Shown: one piece after another, positions 21,985-32,600 of the stretch
Position numbering within the stretch: position 1 is the first letter of the stretch
Layout: each line of letters opens with the position of its first letter
Assembly: GCA_030015575.1 (NCBI GenBank)
Contig: CM057346.1
Location: 560,176,315 to 560,240,314, forward strand
Reading direction: 5' to 3'
DNA from: Agapanthus africanus
Taxonomy: Eukaryota; Streptophyta; Magnoliopsida; Asparagales; Amaryllidaceae
DNA length: 64,000 bases
Made by a program: the position numbers and the translations under genes
The notes under the pieces: model-generated
Database searches by the model: none
Seen by the model: the letters and a program-made list of their open reading frames with translations, nothing else
Told to the model about the DNA's origin: nothing

Positions 21985-24900
21985 GTGTCACAAGCGGAGA
22001 ACAAAACTAACGCAACCATCCCTGTCTTCGGCAGTGATACCGAGGAAGAAGAGGATATAATTTATTCGAGTCCGCCCCAATACACCAAACTGGGACCATC
22101 CGCTCCTTCATTGCTCTTCGGTAGTGATTCGGAGGATGAAGTTCATGCTGTATTCCCTGCTCGGCTTTCAATACGAGCTTCTGCTGATAAAGAGCGAAGT
22201 CTGCAGATAGCCATGGTGCCGCTTGAACATTATAAAGAACTGGATGCGCTCGACACCGACAGCGTGGAAGAATTGCAGACATTTTATATCCCTCCCGGAC
22301 GAAAAGGCAAGAGGGCAATCCTATTCTACCGTTCCGAAGAAAACAAGGTGGAAAAAGAGATTTGGCATGGTGCGGATCCAACGCTGGACAGACTTCAGCC
22401 CATCCGTCTACCCAGATATTATACGGAAGGCTTGAAGAGGCTGTTGAAATGCCAAAGAATACCCTTCCAACAGACCGTTAGAAAAGCTAAATTCTATGAT
22501 AAGGTCTGGAACATTCCCGGGACTCAACGCAAACTGCCCAATGGGAGAACGGAAACGAAAGGGCTCGGATACATCTGGTCAAGGAAACGAGGGCTACTAA
22601 ACAGCTGTTACGTCATGTATGATTTCGATAAAGAAGCGGATGATCGATGGGAAGACGCTGATCCCAAACCTGTGAAAGTTCCAGATGCAAAGGAACACGG
22701 TCCGTCGTTCGAAGACCAAATGGACAAACTTATAAAGGAAGCAGGTCAAAAAGTCCGAGACGATCACAATCGTGAAATGGCAATCTATGAGAAAGCCAAA
22801 ACGCAGCGCCTCCTTCAACAGGCAGTAAAAGACGAAAATGCTGCCCCCTATCAACCTGTTATAAAAGGGGCTCGACGCGGAGGCAAAAACAAACCGAAAG
22901 GACAAAAAGGCGCTCAACAACAACAAAGCAGGGCTAAGAAGCCACGCAAACGGGAGTCGAGCGTTATTGATCTATCCCTCATGAAGAAAATGGGTCGAGC
23001 GTACTCGTTCCCTCGGGAAAAGACGAAGAAGATACTTGATCTTGCCCTAAAGCATCAAATGCTTACATTGCCGGAGTCTAAACACCCCGAGCAAGCGAGC
23101 GAAGTCTCACACCCGGACTATTGCTCGTACCATCGGGTGATAGGTCATCCTCTTGAAGATTGCTTTACCTTCAAGAATTGGGTCGAAGATCAGTATCAGC
23201 TTGGTAAATTTGCTCTGTCCGACAACTGGAGGGTAGCGCCACCACGAAAGTACGAGCCCAAAGCCACGAAAGAAAAACCAGTCCCACATTGGGACTGGAA
23301 GCGAATTCGTACTTGTCACGTGATAACAATACTAAAAGAAGGATCCGAGAACGTGGACAGCCTTCCCTGGTGCCTCGAAAACGGCAATGATGAGGTAATC
23401 TCAGAATTTCCCCTAGCTCCGAAAGAACTGGAGGATGGAATACATACCACTGCAGATAACCTCAAGAAAATTGAGTTGGGGACGGTAAACGATCCGCGAC
23501 TGACATTTGTCAGCGAGCTGTTGTCTGAAGAGAAGGTGGCTGTGTTAAAGGACGTCCTTGTACAGCATAAAGATTGCTTCGCATGGAACTATTCCGAGAT
23601 GCCAGGACTTGATCCAGAAGTTGCTGTACATAGACTGGCGATATCCCCGGGTGTCAAGCCAGTTAAACAAGCGCCGAGAAGAATGCGGCTTGAGCTCGAG
23701 ATGAGCATCAACGCTGAAGTCAAAAGGCTGATAGACTCTGGCTTTATCCAGGAGGTTCAATACCCTGAATGGATTGCTAATATCGTCCCAGTGATGAAGA
23801 AAAATGGAACGGTGCGCATATGCGTGGACTTTCGGGATCTCAACAAAGCCTGCCCGAAGGATGATTTCCCAGTACCAGTCACCTAACTGATTATAGACAA
23901 TACGTCCACGCATGAGATTTTCTCATTCATGGACGGTTCATCAGGGTATAATCAAATAAAAATGCATCCTGAAGACCAGAAACATACGGCTTTCCGGACT
24001 CCTTTGGGAATATTCTATTACAAGGTGATGCCCTTCGGTTTAAAGAACGCCGGTGCCACCTACCAAAGGGCCATGATGAAGATCTTCGATGACCTTATAC
24101 ACGAGATCGTCGAATGCTATATCGACGACCTCGTTGTTAAAAGCAAATCATACGAGGAACATCTCGAGCATCTAAAGACTGTATTTCGACGCCTTCGACA
24201 ATACAATTTGAAGATGAACCCTCTTAAGTGTGCATTCGGGGTTTCCTCGGGCAAATTCCTGGGATTCATCGTTCGACACCGAGGTATCGAAATAGATCCG
24301 TCCAAAATCAGGACGATTATGGAAATGCCTTCGCTAAGAACCCTTAAGCAGCTGCGATCTCTCCAAGGAAAGCTCACATACATTCGGCGGTTTATAGGTA
24401 ATCTTTCAGGAAAGTGCCATCCTTACAGCCACCTGATGAAGAAGGCAACCCCGTTCGTTTGGGATCACAAATGCCAAGGCGCACTGGACGAGATTATGCA
24501 GTACCTGCAAAACCCTCCAGTCTTGGCTGCTCCGGTTAAGGGGAAACCTCTCATCCTTTATACAACTGCCCTCGAAGGTTCTTTAGGCGCGTTATGGGCG
24601 CAGGAGAATGACCAGGGAAAAGAAAGAGTACTCTACTACTTAAGTCGAGTTCTGCTGGGGGCAGAAAGCAACTACTCCCCCATTGAAAAACACTGCTTAG
24701 CATTGATCTTCGCAATAACAAAGCTTAGACATTACGCATTAGCACATGAAGTCCATCTCATTTCAAAGGTGGACCCTCTCAAATATCTAATGTCAAAGGC
24801 CATATTGACGGGACGACTCGCTAAATGGGCCCTGCTCTTAATGGAGTTCTCGATAACGTACCGACCTCTCAAGGCAGTGAAAGGCCAGGCCATCGCCGAC

Positions 24901-26802
24901 TTCCTTGCTGAGCACCCGATACCTGCCGATTCTCCCCTAAAGTGCGATTTGCCAGACAAACATGCGTTTGACGCAATCGACAGAGGTGATACCCGTTGGG
25001 AGCTTTATTTCGATGGAGCATCTTCCATGAAAAAGCACAAACAAAGTACGCCAATGATCAAATCGGGAGTAGGCCTTATCTTCGTGACCCCACAAGGAGG
25101 AATAATGCGCTTCGCTTTCTCCTTGACAGAGCCGAGAACGAATAATGAAGCTGAATATGAAGCTTTGATAGCAGGTCTCGAGATCGCCATTGACATGGGA
25201 ATTGAAAGCCTCCTCATATATGGGGACTCTCAGCTAGTCGTTAGTCAAGTGAACGGCGATTACCAAACATGCAAACCGGAATTGGTAAAATACGGGGAAA
25301 AGGTGCAACAACTGCTGACCCAAATTCCCTCCTATACTTTGGAAAGTATACCACGCGCAGAAAATAGCAAAGCGGACGCGTTAGCTAAGCTTGCTAAAGA
25401 ACTGGCTGACGAGAACCTCGATGAGGTTAGAATCATGGTACAAAGTCGTTGGGTGCTCGCCCCCGCAGAAATACCTCCGGGATCACCCGAAGAGAAGGGA
25501 GTGACTGAGCAAGCGACCTTACAAATAAAAGACCATGAGAAGGTTGAGGATTGGAGAGAGGTCTTTATAGACTACTTCAAATCCCACCAAATGCCCGAAG
25601 ATGCATCCGCACGACACCAGCTCATGAAACGAGCTCTGTCTTTCGCCTTCGTCAATGATACTCTATACAAGAGGTCATTCGATTCTCTGTGGCTAAGGTT
25701 CTTAGGACCGGACGAAGCGGAAAGAGTCGTTCGAGAGGTTCATGACGGAATCTGCGGTTCTCACCAAGCAGGCCCAAAGATGAAATTAAAGATCAAACGG
25801 ATGGGCTACTACTGGCCCACGATGATTCAAGATTGCCTCGAATATGCGAGGCAATGTCACTCATGCCAAATTCATGGGGACTTCATCCATCAGCATCCAA
25901 ATCCATTACATCCAATGGTGGCTAGCTGGCCGTTCGAAATGTGGGGAACTGACATAGTCGGCCCCATTGAACCAGCATCGTCTAGAGGACATCGTTTCAT
26001 CCTGGCGGCGACTGACTACTTCTCCAAATGGGCAGAAGCAGTACCGTTGAGAGAAGTGAAGACGGAGAATATCCTCCATTTCTTCAAAACGCACGTCATA
26101 TATCGGTTTGGAACTCCGAGGCGGATCATCTCCGATAACGGGCCAGCCTACCGAAGTCATAAAATCAGCCGCTTCGCACAGCAGCATAACATAGACTGGA
26201 GATATTCCTCAGTTTATAATCCACGAGCTAACGGTCTCGCCGAGGCCTTCAACAAGACCTTGACGAAAATTATAAAGAAAACGGTGTCCCGAAATAAGAA
26301 AGACTGGCATGAGAGACTGCAAGAGGATCTTTGGGCGTATCGAACCACATTCAAAACGGCCACGAACACAACACCCTACGCGTTGGTGTTCGGTGCAGAA
26401 GCAGTACTCCCCCTCTAAATAGAATTACCCTCTCTGCGAGTGGCAGTTCACTACGAGATGACGGATGAAGAAAATGCTCACCTGCGGTTTGAAGAGCTTG
26501 ATGCTCTTGATGAAACCCGGCTCATAGCGCAACAAAATCTGGAAGCTTACAAAGCAAAGATGACGCGCTCATATGAAAAATTGACCCGACCAAGGACATT
26601 CCGCCAAGGCGAACTCGTGCTAGTGGTCAAAAGGCCTATGATCCCCAATCGCGCCAGGCGGGGAAAATTCGAGCCAAACTATGAAGGCCCGTACATCATA
26701 GATAAGGTCTACCAGGGTGGGGCCTACCTACTTATGGATATGCATGGTGAAAGGCCTTTCAGGCCAATAAATGGTCGCTTCCTAAAGAAATACTACGCTT
26801 AA
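21985..26802 (+). pseudogene. TAT2 pol region: RT, RNase H, second RNase H, integrase
   Basis: After a protease-RT linker comes a third zinc-knuckle-like module (YCSYHRVIGHPLEDCFTFKNW, 23119-23181), then reverse transcriptase (about 23600-24430; YIDD at 24118-24129). RNase H follows at about 24520-24900. A second RNase H of the archaeal type lies at 24995-25400, with YFDGAS, NNEAEYEALIAGL and KADALAKLA. The integrase has the HHCC finger at about 25740-25880, catalytic region WGTDIVGPI...ISDNGPAY...NGLAEAF at 25940-26330, and a C-terminus ending GRFLKKYYA at 26799. The second RNase H places it in the Tat lineage. Broken in about two places. Confidence 0.9.
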
Positions 26803-27300
26803 TGAGTCACGGCCTAGGTCAATGATAGATGACGACGACTATGTCCTCTCGCTATCTTCCTAAGCTCGAACTTTATAAGCATGTAGCCGGTCTTAATGTC
26901 GGACCTAAATGTCCTTAAACTAATAGCAGACCGAAACGTCTTTAAACTACTCCTGCAGCATCCTTAGGCTGACGAGGTATAAAAAGAAAAGAAAAAGAAA
27001 AACATATAAAAGTAAAAAGAATATAAAAAAAAGCGGTATGTCCATAAGCAAAGAGGGCACGGATGAAAACCCGAAATGGCTCCGTGAGTAAAAACAGCAG
27101 GGCTACCGGCGAGTGTTCGCGAAAACCCGAAAGGGCACGATCTCGTAAAAAAAAGGGGGAATAAAAAGAATAAAAAAAGGGGTAAGTCCATAAGCAAAAT
27201 GGGCACGGATGAAAACCTGAAAGGGCTCCGTGAGTAAAAACAGCAGGACTACCAGCGAGTGTTTGTGAAAACCCGAAAGGGCGCAACCTCGTTAAAAGGC
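26803..27300 (+). other. TAT2 3' noncoding: paired CCCGAAAGGG stem modules
   Basis: No credible ORF. Two direct copies (about 27053-27150 and 27206-27295) of a module with arms CACGGA/TCCGTG around CCCGAAAGGG, then ACAGCAGGRCTACC, then GCGAG/CTCGT arms around a second CCCGAAAGGG. GAAA would be a GNRA-type loop. TAT3 has the same double module twice (minus strand, 58192-58265 and 59082-59160), with the second outer stem perfect there. Confidence 0.6.
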
Positions 27301-27840
27301 ACTTGCAGGGTCCTCTCGACCCTGTAAGGAGAAACCACCCACGTGAGATCCTTACGACTCACAAGGGAACAACACACTTAGGAATCCCCACGATTCCTAA
27401 GGAGAAAATACACTTGCGAGATCCTCACGACTCGTAAGGAGAACTCTCTTATGGGACACTCACGGCTCGTAAGATTTGAAAGTCTTAAGTTACAGAGGCC
27501 TAAACCTATGTTTAAGCAACCCCCACAACTTTCGACATTGCCCTACAAGTGGTCCGATATTGGCCCTTGTATACAATCCACGGACGCGAATAAACATTTC
27601 CCTAACTAAGTCCCATCTGAAACTAGGATATGTTTGCATGGTAAACAACCCTTGTAAATCCTCTCGACTTACAAGGAGAAAACCCTCCTGTAGGATCTTT
27701 ACGATTTACAGAGGAACAATACACTTAGGAACCCTCACGATTCCTAAGGGGAAAATACATCTACAAGATCCTCACGACTTGTAGGGAGAAATACCTTTGT
27801 GAGACCCTTACGGCTCATGAAGTCAAAAGTCTTAGTCGAC
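27301..27840 (+). repeat. TAT2 hairpin arrays 1 and 2 with constant loop
   Basis: Ten or so consecutive short interrupted palindromes spaced about 35-40 bases, in two clusters (27303-27475 and 27648-27830). Examples: CAGGGT-CCTCTCG-ACCCTG, AGGAAT-CCCCACG-ATTCCT, CTTGTAA-ATCCTCTCGA-TTACAAG, CTACAAG-ATCCTCACGA-CTTGTAG. Loops share a TCCTCACGA-type core while stems differ and still pair. Between the clusters (27480-27640) nothing recognisable is seen except GTATACAATCCACGG at 27570. A third cluster is at 29265-29450. Confidence 0.75.
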
Positions 27841-28400
27841 AGGACCTTAACCCTGGTCGCTAAGCCTCCTTTGTTCGGCAACGACAGAAGCAAATGATGA
27901 TTCGCTCCTGGCAATATCCCAGTTGTAGCGGTGCTGATGCCGAAATCGGTGTCCGATTTCAGGATTACGACAGAAAGCCAGTAGGCCGCACATGCATATG
28001 AAATAGCCGAAATGATGGGGCAACTTGCAATTAAAAAAAAGAGCAGCAAGTAAAATGTATGCATGCGAAATAGCCAACATGATGAGGCAACTCGCAATAA
28101 AAAGCAGCGAGTAAAGATAAAATAAATAGCCGAAATGATTAGGCACCGCGAAGAATAGCCGAAATGATTGGGCAATCGCGACCTTCGCGATATAAAAGCT
28201 GAAATGATAGAGCATCGCGGAAATAAAATAAAAAAAATGATGATAAAACTTTGGCCCTACAGTTAAGATCACATCGATCCCTGTATACAATCCAAGGGCG
28301 TAAACAAAAAGGGAACCATACTTTCCTAACAGACTCCGTCAGACAACGAAGCCAAACCTCGACGGTTCATTCCAACCGAAGAAGCCAGTGTCTTCAGCAA
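27841..28400 (+). repeat. TAT2 short dispersed repeats (ATAGCCGAAATGAT units)
   Basis: Holds a segment at 27890-27950 (ATGATTCGCTCCTGGCA ... GGTGCTGATGCC) shared with the 82-base repeats of TAT3, a hairpin GAAATCGG-TGT-CCGATTTC at about 27933-27951, and about five copies of ATAGCCGAAATGATNNGGCA between 28000 and 28210, with TCGCGA-rich arms. GTATACAATCCAAGGG is at about 28283. No gene is seen. Confidence 0.6.
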
Positions 28401-29105
28401 AACTCCTCGACTCACGGATACAAACACTCCTTGACGAGAGCCTCCTGATTCGCGTCGACTCGCAGAGCCACCAGTGCCTCCGTGGGAACCCTCGACTCGT
28501 TTCAAACCCTAAGGAAACAAATAATCCTTGGCGCTTGGGAAACAAATAATCCCTAGCAAACTCCTCGACTCACGGATACAAACACTCCTTGACGAGAGCC
28601 TCCTGATTCGCGTCGACTCGCAGAGCCACCAGTGCCTCCGTGGGAATCCTCGATTCGTTTCAAACCCCAAGGAAACAAATAATCCCTAGCAAATTCCTCG
28701 ACTCACGGATACAAACACTACTTGACGAGAGCCTCCTGATCCGCGTCGACTCGCAGAGCCACCAGTGCCTCCGTGGGAATCCTCGACTCGTTTCAAACCC
28801 CAAGGAAACAAATAATCCTTGGCGCTTGGGAAACAAATAATCCCTAGCAAACTCCTCGACTCACGGATACAAACACTCCTTGACGAGAGCCTTCTGATTC
28901 GCGTCGACTCGCAGAGCCACCAGTGCCTCCGTGGGAACCCTCGACTCGTTTCAAACCCCAAGGAAACAAATAATCCTTGGCGCTCGGGAAACAAATAATC
29001 CCTAGAAAATTCCTCGACTCACGGATACAAACACTCCGTGACAAGAGCCTCCCGACCCACGTCAACTCGCAGAGCCACCACTGTCTCCGCGGGGGGGAAT
29101 TCCCG
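28401..29105 (+). repeat. TAT2 tandem array of about 158-base units
   Basis: Units start AACTCCTCGACTCACGGATA at 28401, 28559, 28692, 28850 and 29009, with spacing 158, 133, 158 and 159; the last unit is diverged and incomplete. The shorter unit lacks one CTTGGCGCTTGGGAAACAAA segment. ORFs seen in it on either strand follow the repeat and are not considered genes. Confidence 0.85.
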
Positions 29106-29699
29106 GTTCGTCCCAACTTGCAAGATGAAGTCTCGGGCAGCAAGGATTGAAAAACTTGCTTCCTGAACAATGGGGCCCAGCAAGTCAATCCAAAATGGTC
29201 TCTTGCATACTATTCACGGGTCTCACTCTCCGAAGTCGATTTTTCGACAAGGAGGGAAACAACCGCTTACGAATCCTCTCGACTCGTAAGAGGGAAAATT
29301 CTCTTATAGGATCCTTATGACTTATAAGAGAAAACCACACTTAGGAATCCTCACGATCCCTAAGGAGAAAATCCACCTATGAGATCCTCTCGATCCGTAG
29401 GAAGAAAAGTTTCTATGAGACCCTCACGGCTCATAGATTTGAAAAGTCTTAGGCGGCAGATCTGAACCTGCGGCCTAAGCCATCGCTATCTATCGGAGAA
29501 GTTAAGTTATCCGCCAATCAGATTCATCGAAAACATCATAATGAAAAGGGAGAAAGCAAAGAAATAGTACCAGACATTGCAAGAAGGAATGTGTACCTTT
29601 ATTCATAAATTCAATCAAAATACAAGGCGAATTGTATAAAGAACAGAGAATGTGTATACACTATATACAAATTACAAGTGTGTGAATGATACAAGATAT
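29106..29699 (+). repeat. TAT2 hairpin array 3 and downstream flank of antisense gene
   Basis: Five more constant-loop hairpins at 29265-29450, e.g. CTTACGA-ATCCTC-TCGTAAG with slight offset, CTCTTATA-12 bases-TATAAGAG, and CTATGAG-ACCCTCACGG-CTCATAG. The last 200 bases are AT-rich and lie downstream of the antisense stop codon, where its polyadenylation signals would be; ATTTATGAATAAAGGT on the minus strand near 29600 includes AATAAA. Confidence 0.6.
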
Positions 29700-32600
29700 T
29701 CAGGGAGAAGGAAGTTTCTTGAACAGCTCTATCAACTGCTCGCGTACTTCCTTCCATGCCTTCTTCTGGTCAGCTACCACCGCCAGTTCGGCCTCTACTT
29801 GAGCCCGCTGCTGCGTGAAGGATGCGAGCTGTTCCCCAACGACCTGCTGAGCTGCTTCTTGGCCTCGGGCATCACGCTCAGCGGCATCAAGCTTCCGCTT
29901 CAGTGCTATCCCATTAGAGATACGCTCCAGAAGGCCTTCGAAGACGACTTTCACTTCAGCAGCATTAGTTCTAACTTCAGCGCGCAGGCGAGCGGTTGTG
30001 CTTGAAGATTCCCGACACTCCTTCAACCGTAAAGCTGCTTCCTGCTCCAAATGGCGGAGATAAGAAGCGCTTTGCTCGAGCCAGGCTGTCCGTTGGGTGC
30101 TCATGGCCAAAACTTCAGGAGAGGGGCGCGTCGACTCCAACCGATGCAAGCAGGCCTCATTCTCTCTGCAGTGGTTAACCCAAGATTCGACGACGCCTTC
30201 ATTGTGAAAGTTTACGAGCGCCGCCAACATCGGGTTAACCTCCATAGCGAAATCCACGGTGGAAGGGAGAGCGTCCATGTTAAGCTCTTCGATATACCCG
30301 CTCAGCATACCCAAACTCATCACGACACCTTTTGAAGATGGACGTTTCAAGAAAGGGCCTGCCGGTGAAAGGACACGAGACTCAAGAGGGACCAGAGCCA
30401 GAACAATAGCTGCAGAATGAAACATGGTTAAACAATGATTCAAGAGATGTTGAAGGGTCATATAAAAAAAGGGGGGAATATACTATACCAGCTGCAACGG
30501 ATGGCAAAGCCGGAAGGGCCGGTGGCATGGCTGGCCTTGTGTCCCCTCTTTCGATTCGTGGCACTACAATCAGGAAGAGGAAAAGTCAGAAATAATCCTA
30601 TTGCTAAAAAAAGGGAGGGAAAAGGAAAGACATCGAAATAACACTCACCGGCACCACTAGAAGGAGAAGCGAGTTCGGATGGGAAGGAGAAGTGTGGGAG
30701 CAACACTTGGTATAGATGATCAAAGAGCACTCCTAAAAGGACACAATGGTATAACGTTAGTACAGAAGCTACACGTTTAAAAGATTAACTCATGAGTAGT
30801 AAATCCATACCTTCCAACATCCGCGATGGCACAAGGGAAGGCTGGGAGGTGACCACCGCTAAAGCAGTAGTTGACGGTGCTCCTTCGAGCAATGGAGCGT
30901 CGGCACTGGCCGCACCTGCAAAGACAAACTTGTTAGAAGAGATCGCAAGATATATAAAAAGAAAAATGCTGGTAACTCGAAATTTACCCGACGAGCTGCC
31001 AGCCGAAACTGAGGCAATCCCCTCCTCCATTGACATGAGGCCACCGCCCGTAGCCTCATCACCCGACTCAATGGGAACCGTTGTTGTGCTCGCAAGCCCT
31101 GGAGATGGCAGGGGACCATACGCGGGGAGGGCTATGATTGGGGTATTGCCAGATTCCTGGGAAAGAGCGGTTAGCTCCTCCTCAGGAATCGTGGCCGCCT
31201 CACCCGATACTCCCTCGGGTTCTGCGGTCACGGTTGTCTCGTCCATCGGCGCCGCGATGTCTCCAGCCTCAAGCGCCTTGCCCTCTACTACCTTTGGCTC
31301 GGTTAAGACAATCATCTCATCTGCCGCCACTTCAGGTTCGGCATCAATGACCCTCTCGGCTGCATATCCCCCAACCTCTGTTTCGGGCCCGGTGACCCCA
31401 ACAACGTTGCTCACCGTCAGCTCGGGTTCGGCAAGCACCGCTTCCTTCGCTCCCCTATGTTCGACGGTCTCCGCCTCCCCCTCGGTCGCACTTGGCCCTG
31501 CAAGATGGGATCCATAAGAAACAATGGCTTTATAATTCTTATAACAGGATCCTAAAAAAAATGCTACCTGAAGAGGATTTATCATTTGCACTTCGGACCG
31601 CGCGCGCCACTCGCCTATGAGCAGTAGAAAGGGCGACAGGGGCCTCTTCAGAAGGAGCATCAGTTTGAGGGATGGTGCTAGGACCCGCTCCCGTGGCCAA
31701 AGCAGCTCTGCGCGCCTTCGCTTCACGTCTCAACCGCTTCCTCTCCTCATGAGCTGTTGAAATGGATGCCACTAGGGCTTCTTTGATTGAGGCGTCTTCG
31801 TCCGTGAAAAGGGATGCCTCCAGATTTTTCAGGGCATCCCTCGTCGTTTTGTCAAGCCGAGGCTCTTGCGGCAGCCCCGACGAGACTGGGACTTCAGTAA
31901 CAGGCTTGGGGAGGATCCCCGCATCCACTGATGTAGCCCCTGTGAAGAGACAAAAGAAGGTTACTATCAGAAAAGATAACAAATTTTTCTTATAAAAGAG
32001 AAAGGTGGCAGGGCATACCAACGCCTGCTAGAGCACGTTCCTCCTCCTCCTCTTGAAAGGTTTTCAAAGAGGCAGCAATGGCCTCTTCAGTAGAGACACC
32101 TGTTGAGAATGGGGCAAATATTAATTAAAGATAATAATAAAAGGGCAATAAAACGACGAAAAAAGCGGTTGATGGTTACCTGACTCAGCGAGTTTACTTA
32201 ACCTCGCTTCGAGCCTCGCTGATCGCTCCGAAGCTGCGATGGATGCAGCCAAATTGGTGTCTGCAGGGTCTACCAAGAAGCCCTCGTTGCTTCCATATTC
32301 ACTTATGCCTTCGTTGGGAGGAGCCGCAGGCTCTAAGCTAAGGATCGCATCAAGGGAAAGGGTGGACTTTTTCTTCTTCTGTCCGCCGGCTTTAGATCCA
32401 CCCGGAACAGATTTGAGCTTGGCAGTTACTTTAGGGCGGCGGGTCCCAATATCTGCTCCTACGCCGGACTCTGGCGATACCACATTAGCCGCCTTCGCGG
32501 GAGCATGGGGCGCCGGTGGTGCATCCACCATAGCGGGCAGTGGCAATCCACGCGGGGGGCTCAACACGCGTGGTCGATCGACTCCAGCATCTTTTAGCGG

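Noticed and set aside
26964-27286. Two overlapping Phe-rich minus-strand ORFs that look like membrane proteins
   Set aside because: Low-complexity A/T runs between the CCCGAAAGGG modules produce them; no start context or homology.
27301-29450. CRISPR-like look of regularly spaced hairpin repeats
   Set aside because: Stems vary while loops are constant, there are no unique spacers or cas genes, and the DNA is plant nuclear.
30792-31517. 241-codon plus-strand Ser/Thr-rich ORF, and a 180-codon one at 32239-32781
   Set aside because: They are opposite-strand shadows of the antisense gene exons, and cross its well-formed splice sites.
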